A DNA stretch of 41,174 nt from Muribaculaceae bacterium (lineage in GTDB: Bacteria > Bacteroidota > Bacteroidia > Bacteroidales > Muribaculaceae). This document shows positions 8,398 to 16,449 of this stretch, piece after piece. Every line of letters starts with the position of its first letter. Within the stretch, counting starts at the first letter, position 1. The stretch lies in assembly GCA_022509205.1 (NCBI GenBank), contig JAFLTR010000019.1, positions 1 through 41,174 on the forward strand, given 5' to 3'. The notes beneath the pieces are model-generated. The model had not been told where the DNA came from. It made no database searches and saw nothing but the letters and a program-made list of their open reading frames with translations. Made by a program: the position numbers and the translations under genes.

Positions 8398-9741
8398 ATG
8401 AAAAAAATTCTACTTCTCACGGCGCCCCTGCTACTTTCTTCTGTAGCTTTCGCACAAGATGACACTCAGTTCATCACCACCGAAAAAGACATCGTTGTCT
8501 TCAACATCATGCAAGAAAATGCGCCGCAAAATCCAAACATCAAGGATGTCTCCCGTTTCACTCTCGTGGGTAAGGATTCTAAATTCTACCTTGGTATGGG
8601 AGCCAATGTGAAAATGGTCGGTGATTTCGACTGGGGCGCTCCTATCACAAATCCCAACCTCTTCGCTCCGTCGGCTCTTTCAGCTGCCGACGCCGGCAAC
8701 AAGGGTCAGACCACATTCTCAATCGGACAATCAAATATCTACTGGAACTTCGTTGCTCTCCCCGGCTCCAAAAACCAGGTTGGTCTTTTCTTCGATATCA
8801 ATTTCCTCGGCACCACCAGCAAACCCATCATTGCTATCCACCATGCTTATCTGAAATATCGTGGATTCACCGCAGGTTATATCGTTTCTACTTTCACGGA
8901 TATAAAGGCTGACCCCGTAGCCATCGACTTCGCGGGTCCAAACGCAATCACTTTCATTCGCCACCCGAATATTTATTACAATGCCAAATTCGGTAAAGAC
9001 AAAATGTGGTCGGCTCAGATCGGTTTGGATATGCCTCTCGCCGAGCAGTCCGACTTCAAGGAGGGTTCCTACGAACATGGTAAGTTTAACGACAGTTCCA
9101 ACGGACAAATCTACAAACCTTTCACCACGGACGGCACTACTACCAAATTTGTGCATCAACGCATGCCAGATATCCCGCTCTTTATCCAAAGAGACTGGTG
9201 TGGCCATAAAGGCTGGTTCCGCGTCTCAGCTATCTTCCGCGACCTTCAGTATCGCGATCTCCTCGCCGACAACCGTAAAGGCAAAAACCGAAGCGAATTC
9301 GGCTGGGGTATCAAAGCAAGCGGTAGCACTCCGATAGTCGGTGGCCTCTCTTTCACTTGGCAAGGTGTTTACGGTAAAGGTGTGGCAAGTTATATCCAGG
9401 ACCTTACTGGCGAAGGACTCGACCTTGTGCCGGTTAAGAATGCAAACGGTAAACTTACAACCTTACCCACCTGGGGAGCCTATGGAACTCTCCAATACAA
9501 CTTCGGAAAATGCGCCCTCTGGAACTTCACCTACTCTCAGGTAAGAGCCTACGCCAAAAACTTTGGAAGCGACTGGAAGGGCATGTATAAATATGGTCAG
9601 TATGTGACGAGCAACCTTATTTTCAACATCAGCAGTTTCGCACAGGTAGGAGCAGAATATCTCTGGGGCCGCAGAATGAATTACAACGGACAGCAGGTTC
9701 ATGACAACAGAATCATGCTTATGCTCAATGTCTCAATCTGA
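8398..9741 (+). CDS. Outer-membrane beta-barrel protein, DcaP/porin-like
   Basis: Predicted outer-membrane channel. MKKILLLTAPLLLSSVAFAQ is a clear signal peptide ending in an AxA-type site. The mature chain starts with a short polar/helical region (TTEKDIVVFNIMQEN), then alternates amphipathic strands with aromatic girdles (GKDSKFYLGMGANVKM, NIYWNFVAL, QVGLFFDINFLG) to a C-terminal strand (NRIMLMLNVSI) suited to barrel assembly. The segment LVGKDSKFYLG with the following YIVSTFTD region resembles the DcaP-like porins common in Bacteroidales; this is a recollection of the family, not a search. Length of 447 residues is consistent. It follows the MFS permease by 116 bases, so an inner/outer-membrane transport pair is possible. 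A generic porin of unassigned family is the alternative. Confidence 0.75.
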   Translation: MKKILLLTAPLLLSSVAFAQDDTQFITTEKDIVVFNIMQENAPQNPNIKDVSRFTLVGKDSKFYLGMGANVKMVGDFDWGAPITNPNLFAPSALSAADAGNKGQTTFSIGQSNIYWNFVALPGSKNQVGLFFDINFLGTTSKPIIAIHHAYLKYRGFTAGYIVSTFTDIKADPVAIDFAGPNAITFIRHPNIYYNAKFGKDKMWSAQIGLDMPLAEQSDFKEGSYEHGKFNDSSNGQIYKPFTTDGTTTKFVHQRMPDIPLFIQRDWCGHKGWFRVSAIFRDLQYRDLLADNRKGKNRSEFGWGIKASGSTPIVGGLSFTWQGVYGKGVASYIQDLTGEGLDLVPVKNANGKLTTLPTWGAYGTLQYNFGKCALWNFTYSQVRAYAKNFGSDWKGMYKYGQYVTSNLIFNISSFAQVGAEYLWGRRMNYNGQQVHDNRIMLMLNVSI

Positions 9742-9838
9742 CCTCTTTTAGAGAGTTAGACTAAGGTATAATCGTTATTGCTGCGAATTATCCGGGAGAA
9801 AAGTATAAAAGCAACTGCCCGCTTTATTAAAATTGTGT

Positions 9839-9858
9839 AATATTTTTTTTAAAATATT
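9839..9858. repeat. AT-only palindrome just upstream of the lipoprotein promoter
   Basis: AATATTTT (9839-9846), TTTT, AAAATATT (9851-9858) is a perfect inverted repeat whose right arm touches the -33 TTTG box at 9857-9860. It may act as an UP-like element, an operator, or a weak terminator for the upstream porin gene. The rest of 9742-9838 holds nothing I recognise. Confidence 0.45.
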
Positions 9859-9888
9859 TGCATATACACTTAAAGATTCCTAAATTTG
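9857..9888 (+). promoter_or_regulatory. Perfect Bacteroidota promoter of the lipoprotein-OmpA operon
   Basis: TTTG at 9857-9860, a 20-base spacer, then TAAATTTG at 9881-9888 match both boxes of the Bacteroidota housekeeping promoter exactly. Transcription should start near 9893, about 220 bases before ATG 10112. Confidence 0.75.
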
Positions 9889-9892
9889 TGCC

Positions 9893-10111
9893 CAAATCCA
9901 ATGGATTCTAAGGTAAAAAATCGAATGGGTTTAAAAGCTTTTTGTCTATATTTCAAGCATTTATGCTCTTGCCTCCCAATCTGACGAAAGGGAGAATTTG
10001 GCTTGCTTGACCCGCGGTCGCTTAGGTTTCAACTCGCTTGCGGACTATTAAACAAGCCTGACTGTGAATAAAACAAAACAATAATATCAACTAAATCTAA
10101 ACACAAAAGGA
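9893..10111 (+). promoter_or_regulatory. Long structured 5' leader of the lipoprotein-OmpA operon
   Basis: About 220 bases of untranslated leader contain several complementary pairs readable by eye: AATCC/GGATT (9895-9907), an AGCAT/ATGCT arm (9956-9967), CTCCC/GGGAG (9973-9977 with 9990-9994), and GGCTTG (10000-10005) pairing with CAAGCC (10053-10058). The last pair encloses CCGC/GCGG (10012-10015 with 10040-10043), with an alternative GACC/GGTC hairpin at 10009-10019. The final 50 bases before the ATG are unstructured, A-rich, and end in AAAGGA. This is the layout of a cis-regulatory RNA or a leader-derived small RNA. No known riboswitch class is recognised. Confidence 0.5.
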
Positions 10112-12145
10112 ATGAATAGAAAATTACTCAACGGCTTGCTGGTTATTGCTGTAGCCACTGGCGGAGCCGTAACATTCACTTCTTGTAAGGATGAGGACTT
10201 TAGAAATGATGTCCTCTTGACTCAGCTTAGTATTGAGGACCAGCTCGATGCTATCCGGGATCTTACAGATGAAGAATTCTTAAACAACCTGCAGCAATGG
10301 CTTGACGAACAGACTGTCAATAAACTTTGGGAATATGTTAAGGAAGGTCCCAACGGTGAAAATTATTCAGTAATTGAGCCGTATATCCAGGGTCTTTACG
10401 ACATCCTCTTCAACAACATCTTCCCCGGTGAGCAATGGTTCCAGGATGTTCAGCAGATTGCTAATCTCGCTATGCGTCCTTCTTCAGTAGAAGTTAGCCA
10501 CATGTACAACACAGCTATCGGCTCTGTTACTACTCCGCTTGGCATCAACACCAACATCCTGGCTACTTACAAGTTCAAAGCTAACAATCAAGTAAACTTC
10601 CCGGCTGTTGACAACATCAACACAGTTTACGGTCTCGCTGATGCCCAGACTATTAATAACGTTAAGGCCCTCAGCCCAAAAGACGCTTTCTCTGCTGCCA
10701 GCGGTACAGTATATTACGCTGATCCCGTTGAATTCGGCGACATGGGTGGTGCTATAGTTACTATCAACCCGGCTAATGCTGACGTTGCAAACTACACTGT
10801 AGAGTTTGTTAACTCAAAGGGCGTAAGTTTCCTCAGCACTAAAGGTGGTGGCCTCGAGGCTCTCAAACCTTACACCGGTGATGAACTTACTTTCGGTGCT
10901 ACACGTGCTGCATCTCCGGGCGTTTACCAGCTTGATGCAAACGCTTCAAAGGCTGCTGATCCCGACATGATGCTCGTAGACTTTGACAAAGAAGGTGTGA
11001 AGAACGCTTTCGAATCTTTCCTTGCCAATAAAGATCTCGCTGACATTGCATCTCTCGGAAGAGCCATGATTAATGCTGTAAACAACAAAGTGCCTGCTCT
11101 CGCTCTCCAGCTCTCATGGACTGAGAATGAGCCGGTAATGCAGAATGGTGCTCTCGTTATGGAGAATGGTGCTGTTAAGACTACTCCGGTCATCAACTAC
11201 TGGCAGTCAGGCTTTGACTATGCAGCAGTTGTGGCTCACCCGCTCTCTTACAGCGTTGGTAAGACTCTTGCCGACAAGATCCAAAATCGTTGGCCTGATG
11301 GCATCTTGCCCACTTTCGATTCTCCTCTTGCTGACATCATCAGAGATTTGGGTGGCGAATTCACTATCAGCTTTGAACCGGTTGGTGACGTTAAATACGT
11401 AACTGTAGAGTTGAAATATACAGGTGAAAGTGGTACAATCATTGCTGATGTTAAGGATCCGCAGGGTAACGTAATCGGTTCTATCGAACTTGAATACAGC
11501 GCAAGCGGTATTGCAGATCCAGAACAGGACTCTTTGGATTATTTCCTTGCTCAGCTTCTTGAAAGCCTCGGCAAAGACACCCAGGAACAAATCAATGACG
11601 TTATTGATGGCATCAACGATGTAATTGCCAACATTAACGACCAATTAGAGAAGATGCAGGCTGACCTTAACAAGGCTGTTGACAATATCGCCGGTAGCGA
11701 ACACGTTAAGGCCGCTCAAAGAATTATCGACTACTACAACCGTTTCGCTAACAGATTCAACAACATGCTCAGCGATCCTGAAAAATACTTCGGTGTTCTC
11801 GCTCTTTATGAAACTGCCGGCGGTGGTGTAGGTCGTATGTCAACTCTCTATAACGACGGTGTTGTTGCTAATGGTTCTTTCGATATGTATCTTACTTCTT
11901 ACAACGCTGAATTCATCGTTCCTTCCTTCAAGAAGTATGTTGCTATCACTGCTATCAACGGCCAGGCTGCTAAAGCTGCTGACAACACAGGCAACCTCAA
12001 CACTGTTCTTCCGGGTTACACCAACAAGGTGACAGTTAACCTCCCGGCTAACGCTAAGTCAGGCGACATCCTCACCATCACTTACATGTCTCTCGACTAC
12101 CGTGGCAATACCTCTATGCAGAACTATTATGTAAGAGTAAAATAA
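10112..12145 (+). CDS. Large surface-exposed lipoprotein of unknown family
   Basis: The first 25 residues form a lipoprotein signal peptide ending FTSC, with Cys25 as the acylated residue. The residues after it (CKDEDF) fit the Lys-(Asp/Glu) lipoprotein export signal that sends Bacteroidota lipoproteins to the outer face of the outer membrane. The 650-residue mature part shows no family I recognise. It has an acidic helical start (QLSIEDQLDAIRDLTDEEFLNNLQQWL), a beta-rich middle, a heptad-patterned helical segment at about 491-553, and a beta-rich end. Codon choice is strongly biased (GCT, AAC, GGT, CTC), like the OmpA gene that follows after 42 bases, suggesting very high expression. Together with the strong promoter and long leader this suggests a major surface component; that role is inference. 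Confidence 0.8.
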   Translation: MNRKLLNGLLVIAVATGGAVTFTSCKDEDFRNDVLLTQLSIEDQLDAIRDLTDEEFLNNLQQWLDEQTVNKLWEYVKEGPNGENYSVIEPYIQGLYDILFNNIFPGEQWFQDVQQIANLAMRPSSVEVSHMYNTAIGSVTTPLGINTNILATYKFKANNQVNFPAVDNINTVYGLADAQTINNVKALSPKDAFSAASGTVYYADPVEFGDMGGAIVTINPANADVANYTVEFVNSKGVSFLSTKGGGLEALKPYTGDELTFGATRAASPGVYQLDANASKAADPDMMLVDFDKEGVKNAFESFLANKDLADIASLGRAMINAVNNKVPALALQLSWTENEPVMQNGALVMENGAVKTTPVINYWQSGFDYAAVVAHPLSYSVGKTLADKIQNRWPDGILPTFDSPLADIIRDLGGEFTISFEPVGDVKYVTVELKYTGESGTIIADVKDPQGNVIGSIELEYSASGIADPEQDSLDYFLAQLLESLGKDTQEQINDVIDGINDVIANINDQLEKMQADLNKAVDNIAGSEHVKAAQRIIDYYNRFANRFNNMLSDPEKYFGVLALYETAGGGVGRMSTLYNDGVVANGSFDMYLTSYNAEFIVPSFKKYVAITAINGQAAKAADNTGNLNTVLPGYTNKVTVNLPANAKSGDILTITYMSLDYRGNTSMQNYYVRVK

Positions 12146-12187
12146 TTTAGAGAGTAGTTTAGTATAACAGTAAAAAAGATTAAAGAA

Positions 12188-13339
12188 ATGAAATTAAATA
12201 AGATTTTTCTGACTGCTACTCTCCTGTTCGCAGGTGTGTGCGCTAACGCACAGGAGACAGTCACTGAATATGTATTCCAACCCCACTGGTTCGGTCAGGC
12301 CCAGATCGGCGGTCAGGAAACCCTTGGCGAAGGTAAATTCGGTAAGCTCCTTAACCCGAATGCACAGATCGCTTTCGGATACAAGTTTACTCCTTACTTC
12401 GGTCTCCGTCTCGCCGTTAACGGATGGCAGAGCCGCGGTGGTATCCACATGATGCCAAATGAATATACCGATTTTGCAGGTATCGACAACTACTACAAAT
12501 GGAACTATATAGCTCCTACTATCGATGCAGTGTTCGATCTTACCAACCTTCTCGGTGGTTACAATCCTACTCGTTGCTTCGAATTCGACCTCATTGCCGG
12601 TCTCGGTACTAACTATGGCTGGCACAACCATGACGCCCGCAAACTTCAGGCAAGCCTCCCCATGGCTTATCAGGAAGATGATTTAGGTCTCAACGCCCTC
12701 TGGGGTGCTAAATGGCGTTTCCTCGGCCATGTTGGTTGCGCTATTAACTTCAACGTTAGCTCAAGAGTTCAACTCGGTCTCGAAGTTACTGCTAACGTAA
12801 CTGACGACACTTACAACTCAAAGGCTTACGGCCAGAACACTGACTGGTATTTCAACGCCCTCCTCGGTATTGGTTGGAGCTTCGGCCCGAAATACAATGT
12901 TAATACTCGCGTAATCGAGGAACCGGTTGCTCCGGAACCCGTTATCGTTGAGAAAGTGGTTGAAAAAATCGTTGAAGTTCCCGTACAGGTTGAAGAAAAG
13001 AAGGTAGAGAAAGAAGTGCTCCGTCGCGATGTATTCTTCCTCATCAACCAATACGTGATCCGTCCTCAGGAAATGGAGAAAGTAGCTCAGGTTGCTGAAT
13101 ACCTCCAGAGCCATCCGGAAGCTACAGTTACCATCACAGGTTACGCTGACAAGGGTACAGGTTCTATGGCTTACAACCTCCGTCTTTCTGCTCAAAGAAG
13201 CCAGGCTGTTGCCAAAGCTCTCCAGGATAAATACTACATCCCCGCTTCTCGCATGATCGTGAAGAGCATGGGCGAAGATATGTATCAGCCTTATCCTGAT
13301 GCTGTTCAGAACCGTGTAGCTATCTGTATCGCTGAGTAA
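12188..13339 (+). CDS. OmpA-family outer-membrane protein with peptidoglycan-binding domain
   Basis: Links the outer membrane to peptidoglycan. [22 protein letters not shown] is a signal peptide. Residues about 23-237 form an N-terminal beta-barrel with alternating aromatic strands. Residues about 241-277 are a charged Pro/Glu/Val linker ([20 protein letters not shown]). Residues about 280-383 are the OmpA C-terminal domain, with [31 protein letters not shown] and [13 protein letters not shown] in the usual order. In the TGYADKGTG loop the Asp that normally binds meso-diaminopimelate is kept, and QNRVAICI closes the domain. Length 383 is normal for Bacteroidales OmpA proteins. It follows the lipoprotein gene by 42 bases, shares its codon bias, and is followed by a strong terminator, so the two form one transcription unit. 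Confidence 0.93.
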   Translation: MKLNKIFLTATLLFAGVCANAQETVTEYVFQPHWFGQAQIGGQETLGEGKFGKLLNPNAQIAFGYKFTPYFGLRLAVNGWQSRGGIHMMPNEYTDFAGIDNYYKWNYIAPTIDAVFDLTNLLGGYNPTRCFEFDLIAGLGTNYGWHNHDARKLQASLPMAYQEDDLGLNALWGAKWRFLGHVGCAINFNVSSRVQLGLEVTANVTDDTYNSKAYGQNTDWYFNALLGIGWSFGPKYNVNTRVIEEPVAPEPVIVEKVVEKIVEVPVQVEEKKVEKEVLRRDVFFLINQYVIRPQEMEKVAQVAEYLQSHPEATVTITGYADKGTGSMAYNLRLSAQRSQAVAKALQDKYYIPASRMIVKSMGEDMYQPYPDAVQNRVAICIAE

Positions 13340-13375
13340 TATTCTTTTTGGAATAAAAATCCATAAATTCCTTTC

Positions 13376-13412
13376 AGTGGGCGGGTCTTTCAGACTCGTC
13401 CACTTCTTTTAT
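13376..13412 (+). terminator. Rho-independent terminator after the OmpA gene
   Basis: AGTGGGCGGGTCT (13376-13388) pairs with AGACTCGTCCACT (13392-13404) across a 3-base loop, 13 pairs with two G-U pairs, followed by TCTTTTAT. It ends the lipoprotein-OmpA operon and insulates hpt. Confidence 0.85.
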
Positions 13413-13474
13413 CATCACCCATCCTCTCCCATCCTCCCCCACGCTACCACACTTCCCCATCCTCCACCTTTATT

Positions 13475-13506
13475 TTTGCTTAATACAATGATTTTTCTTA
13501 ATTTTG
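13475..13506 (+). promoter_or_regulatory. Bacteroidota promoter of hpt, nearly leaderless
   Basis: TTTG (13475-13478), a 20-base spacer and TAATTTTG (13499-13506) match the consensus exactly. The hpt ATG at 13515 begins only 8 bases after the -7 box, so the message should have a leader of just a few bases. Confidence 0.75.
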
Positions 13507-13514
13507 TGACTAAT

Positions 13515-14054
13515 ATGGAAGAGAAAGTTAAAATCGACGGACTCTCGTTTGTCCCCTTTCTCAAAGAGGAGGAGATTCAACGGGAAGTGAGGCGTGTGGC
13601 GCTTGAACTGCGACATGACCTCGAGGGGAAAACCCCTTTGTTTATTTGTGTGCTTAACGGAGCTTTCATCTTTGCCGCCGACCTTATCAGAGAAACCGGC
13701 CTTAATGAAGCTCCGATTACTTTTGTGAGATATAAAAGTTATGAGGGCACTGACTCGACCGGGTCCGTCAAACAGATCTACGGACTTAACGAAGATATCG
13801 AAGGTAAGGATGTCGTGATTATCGAAGATATCGTCGACACGGGGATCACCGCCAACCTTATGGTGAAAGACCTTAAGAAACGTAATCCGGCTTCCGTTAG
13901 ATTTGTCACCTTACTTCATAAACCTGATAGCTCACGAACCGGATTTCAGCCTGATTATGTAGCTTTCAAGATTCCTTCCAAATTCATCATCGGCTACGGT
14001 CTCGACCTCGACGGAAAAGCCCGTAACCTCAAAGATATCTATATACATTCATAG
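13515..14054 (+). CDS. hpt: Hypoxanthine phosphoribosyltransferase
   Basis: Purine salvage enzyme converting hypoxanthine (and usually guanine) plus PRPP to IMP (GMP) in the cytoplasm. The 179-residue protein has the type I phosphoribosyltransferase fold. [16 protein letters not shown] at 42-57 is the pyrophosphate-loop region, [12 protein letters not shown] at 72-83 the flexible loop, and [13 protein letters not shown] at 100-112 the PRPP-binding signature with the paired acidic residues. [21 protein letters not shown] near the end is the base-binding/C-terminal motif. A longer frame beginning at 13377 is rejected because that stretch holds the OmpA terminator and the hpt promoter. The gene is followed after 87 bases by adk, a second nucleotide-metabolism enzyme, probably on the same message. 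Confidence 0.95.
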   Translation: MEEKVKIDGLSFVPFLKEEEIQREVRRVALELRHDLEGKTPLFICVLNGAFIFAADLIRETGLNEAPITFVRYKSYEGTDSTGSVKQIYGLNEDIEGKDVVIIEDIVDTGITANLMVKDLKKRNPASVRFVTLLHKPDSSRTGFQPDYVAFKIPSKFIIGYGLDLDGKARNLKDIYIHS

Positions 14055-14064
14055 TCTTAAGGTT

Positions 14065-14084
14065 TTTCAGATTGCAATCTGAAA
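14065..14084. repeat. Perfect 20 bp palindrome between hpt and adk
   Basis: TTTCAGATTG at 14065-14074 is followed directly by its reverse complement CAATCTGAAA. As RNA it can fold as an 8 bp stem with a TGCA loop; it is not followed by a good T-run. It could be an operator, a processing hairpin, or a weak terminator. Confidence 0.5.
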
Positions 14085-14141
14085 TTCACTCAAATCTCCT
14101 ACTATTCCACTACTTAACCTTCTATAACTTAACAACTCAAA

Positions 14142-14720
14142 ATGAACATAGTCCTATTCGGTGGTCCCGGAAGCGGGAAAGGAACACAAAGTGAAAAACT
14201 TATTGATAAATACGGACTCCATCACATCTCCACCGGAGAAGTGTTGCGTGACCATATAAAACGTGAAACCGATTTAGGGAAAATCGCCAAAAGATATATC
14301 GATGAGGGTCAGCTTATCCCCGACGACCTGATGATTAATATTCTCGATGATGTGCTCGAGAAAGAAGCCAAAGATAAACCTGGAGTGATTTTCGACGGAT
14401 TCCCACGCACAATTCCTCAGGCAGAAGCACTCAATGACCTTCTTAGAAAAAGAGGCAAAGAACTCCATGCGGTGGTGGGTCTCGAAGTGCCGGACGATGA
14501 ACTCGTGAAACGTATGATCAACCGCGGCAAGATGACAGGGCGCGCAGATGATAATGAAGAAACTATCAAGAAACGTCTTAACGTATATCACAACCAGACG
14601 TCACCGCTCCGCGAACATTATAAGAAGCAAAACAAATATGTGGCTATCGATGGGAACAGAGAAATCGGACATATATTTGATTCAATCACAAAAGAACTTG
14701 ACAAACACGCCGGCAAATAG
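14142..14720 (+). CDS. adk: Adenylate kinase
   Basis: Catalyses reversible phosphate transfer ATP + AMP = 2 ADP, maintaining adenylate balance. GGPGSGKGT at residues 7-15 is the P-loop. HISTGEVLRDHI (27-38) binds AMP, and FDGFPRTIPQAEAL (85-98) is the adenylate kinase signature with the catalytic Arg. RMINRGKMTGRADDNEETIKKRL is the segment that replaces the LID domain. At 192 residues this is the short form without a zinc-binding LID insertion, as is usual in Bacteroidota. It lies 87 bases after hpt with no promoter of its own that I can see. Confidence 0.96.
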   Translation: MNIVLFGGPGSGKGTQSEKLIDKYGLHHISTGEVLRDHIKRETDLGKIAKRYIDEGQLIPDDLMINILDDVLEKEAKDKPGVIFDGFPRTIPQAEALNDLLRKRGKELHAVVGLEVPDDELVKRMINRGKMTGRADDNEETIKKRLNVYHNQTSPLREHYKKQNKYVAIDGNREIGHIFDSITKELDKHAGK

Positions 14721-14776
14721 CACCCTTCCGAAAATATATAGGCTTCATTATCTAAGTTATAAAACACTGTCAGACC

Positions 14777-14808
14777 TTTGTAAATCTTGAATAATTTCAT
14801 TATTTTTG
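14777..14808 (+). promoter_or_regulatory. Bacteroidota promoter of the rluB-asnS-DUF4105-PafA-like-secA unit
   Basis: TTTG (14777-14780), a 20-base spacer and TATTTTTG (14801-14808) match the consensus exactly. Transcription should begin near 14813, giving a leader of about 130 bases. No other consensus promoter is visible until the terminator at 24213. Confidence 0.75.
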
Positions 14809-14889
14809 CAGAAGGAATAAGTTATCATAAGTAAATTTTTTTACATAAATAATCATAAATATAATCATTAAACTAATCACTACTTGATG

Positions 14890-14935
14890 CTGCCTCGACG
14901 GCAGTGGAAGATTTCCCCGTGAGGGGAAGAGAATT
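14890..14935 (+). promoter_or_regulatory. Two hairpins in the leader just before the rluB-type gene
   Basis: CTGCC (14890-14894) pairs with GGCAG (14900-14904). TTCCCC (14913-14918) pairs with GGGGAA (14923-14928) across a GTGA tetraloop of the GNRA class. The second hairpin is followed by GAGAATTTTTT, so it has a terminator-like layout 12 bases before ATG 14947. It may act as an attenuator or mask translation; both roles are inference. Confidence 0.45.
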
Positions 14936-14946
14936 TTTTAAATACT

Positions 14947-16437
14947 ATGGATTCAGAAAAGAAACCTAAACGCCCCAGAATCGGGAGCGTCACTCCTTCC
15001 AATCCGATGGAAGAGGGAGTTCAGGAAACTCGCTACGAGAAAGTGAATTACCCCAACGACGAGAAGAGAAACGAAGCCCCGCGTGCTAATTACCAACAGC
15101 GTCAGGGTTATCAGAACAGAAATTATCAGGGTGGTTATCAAAACCGTCAAGGAGGTTACCAGAGAAATCCCGGATATCAGAATTATCAGGGATATCAAGG
15201 ATATCAGAATTATCAAGCCAATCAACATACCGACTCCTCGGCTGAAAATGAGGGTGACGTAGAAAATTCATCAAACGAGCAACCCACAGAGGTTTATCAG
15301 CCTCGTCAAGGTGTCTATCAGCCCAGACAGAATTATCAGCCTCGCCAGAACTATCAAAACTCCGGATATCAGAACCGTCAGGGTGGCTATAACCAGAACC
15401 GTCAGGGTGGTTACAACCAAGGCGGTTACCAGAACCGTCAGGGTGGGTATAACCAGAATCGTCAGGGAGGTTACAACCAGGGTTACAACCAGGGCGGATA
15501 TCAGAACCGTCAGGGTGGTTACCAGAACCGTCAGGGGGGCTACAACCAGGGATATAACCAGGGCGGATATCAGAACCGTCAGGGTGGCTATAACCAGAAC
15601 CGTCAGGGTGGATACAACCAGGGTTACAATCAAGGCGGATACAGAAAGCCTAACAACAACATGAAATTCACCCCCCGTCCGAAACAGATCGATTATATCA
15701 TCGATGACATCGATCCGAACGAGGAAGTGAGACTAAACAAATATATGGCTAACGCCGGAATCTGCTCACGTCGCGAAGCAGACGATTATATCACAAAAGG
15801 ATTGGTGAAAGTCAACGGCGAAGTCACTACCGAACTCGGCACAAAAATCAAACGTGATGACGTAGTCGAATTCGACGAGAAAGTCGTTGTGCCCGAAAGA
15901 AAATGCTATGTGCTCCTCAATAAACCCAAGGATTGTGTGACAACAAGCGATGATCCCAACGGCCGTCTCACAGTGCTCGACATCGTAAAGAATGCCTGCA
16001 AGGAAAGAATTTATCCTGTGGGAAGACTCGACAGAAACACCACCGGCGTCCTGCTACTCACAAACGACGGCGACCTCGCTTCAAAACTCACTCATCCGAA
16101 ATTCGTCAAGAAGAAAATCTATCATGTATGGACCGATAAAGATATTTCGGAAGAGGATATGCAACGCATAGCCGACGGTATCGAACTTGCCGACGGAGAA
16201 ATTCATGCCGACGCAATCAGTTATGTGAGCGAAACAGACAAAAACCAGGCGGGCATCGAGATACATAGCGGAAGAAACCGTATCGTTCGTCGTATTTTCG
16301 AACACCTTGGCTATCGTGTCACCAAACTCGACCGTGTCTATTTCGCCGGTCTAACAAAGAAAAACCTCCCGCGCGGCCGCTGGAGATACCTCACACAGGA
16401 TGAAGTGACTGCCCTCCGCACAGGTCGTTTCGAATAA
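14947..16437 (+). CDS. rluB: RluB/RsuA-family pseudouridine synthase with a 240-residue low-complexity head
   Basis: Modifies a uridine in ribosomal RNA, by family most likely in 23S rRNA. Residues 261-308 are an S4 RNA-binding domain (VRLNKYMANAGICSRREADDYI). Residues 318 onward are the pseudouridine synthase domain with YPVGRLDRNTTGVLLLTNDG at 356-375, Asp362 being the catalytic residue, and SGRNRIVRRIFEHLGY as the closing motif. The unusual part is residues 1-240: after a Lys/Pro-rich start it is almost wholly Gln, Asn, Gly, Tyr and Arg. About ten copies of NRQGGYNQ-type units are encoded by near-identical 21-24 base DNA repeats (about 15365-15645). Such heads occur in other Bacteroidota members and resemble RGG/prion-like RNA-binding segments. 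The gene opens the asnS-secA unit; target site is not predictable. Confidence 0.9.
   Translation: MDSEKKPKRPRIGSVTPSNPMEEGVQETRYEKVNYPNDEKRNEAPRANYQQRQGYQNRNYQGGYQNRQGGYQRNPGYQNYQGYQGYQNYQANQHTDSSAENEGDVENSSNEQPTEVYQPRQGVYQPRQNYQPRQNYQNSGYQNRQGGYNQNRQGGYNQGGYQNRQGGYNQNRQGGYNQGYNQGGYQNRQGGYQNRQGGYNQGYNQGGYQNRQGGYNQNRQGGYNQGYNQGGYRKPNNNMKFTPRPKQIDYIIDDIDPNEEVRLNKYMANAGICSRREADDYITKGLVKVNGEVTTELGTKIKRDDVVEFDEKVVVPERKCYVLLNKPKDCVTTSDDPNGRLTVLDIVKNACKERIYPVGRLDRNTTGVLLLTNDGDLASKLTHPKFVKKKIYHVWTDKDISEEDMQRIADGIELADGEIHADAISYVSETDKNQAGIEIHSGRNRIVRRIFEHLGYRVTKLDRVYFAGLTKKNLPRGRWRYLTQDEVTALRTGRFE
15365..15645. repeat. In-frame minisatellite encoding NRQGGYNQ-type units
   Basis: Repeats of about 21-24 bases built on CAGAACCGTCAGGGTGG and TACAACCAGGG run through the rluB-type gene. 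Copies differ mainly at silent positions, and all spacing is a multiple of three, so expansion or contraction changes head length without breaking the frame. Confidence 0.85.
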
Positions 16438-16449
16438 CCATTATCCCCC

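Noticed and set aside
13377..13514. N-terminal extension of hpt
   Set aside because: The stretch contains the OmpA terminator and the hpt promoter, and the encoded residues do not belong to the phosphoribosyltransferase fold.
15271..15633. Antisense open frame of low-complexity Leu/Val/Thr sequence
   Set aside because: Mirror of the rluB head repeats; repetitive DNA keeps several frames open.
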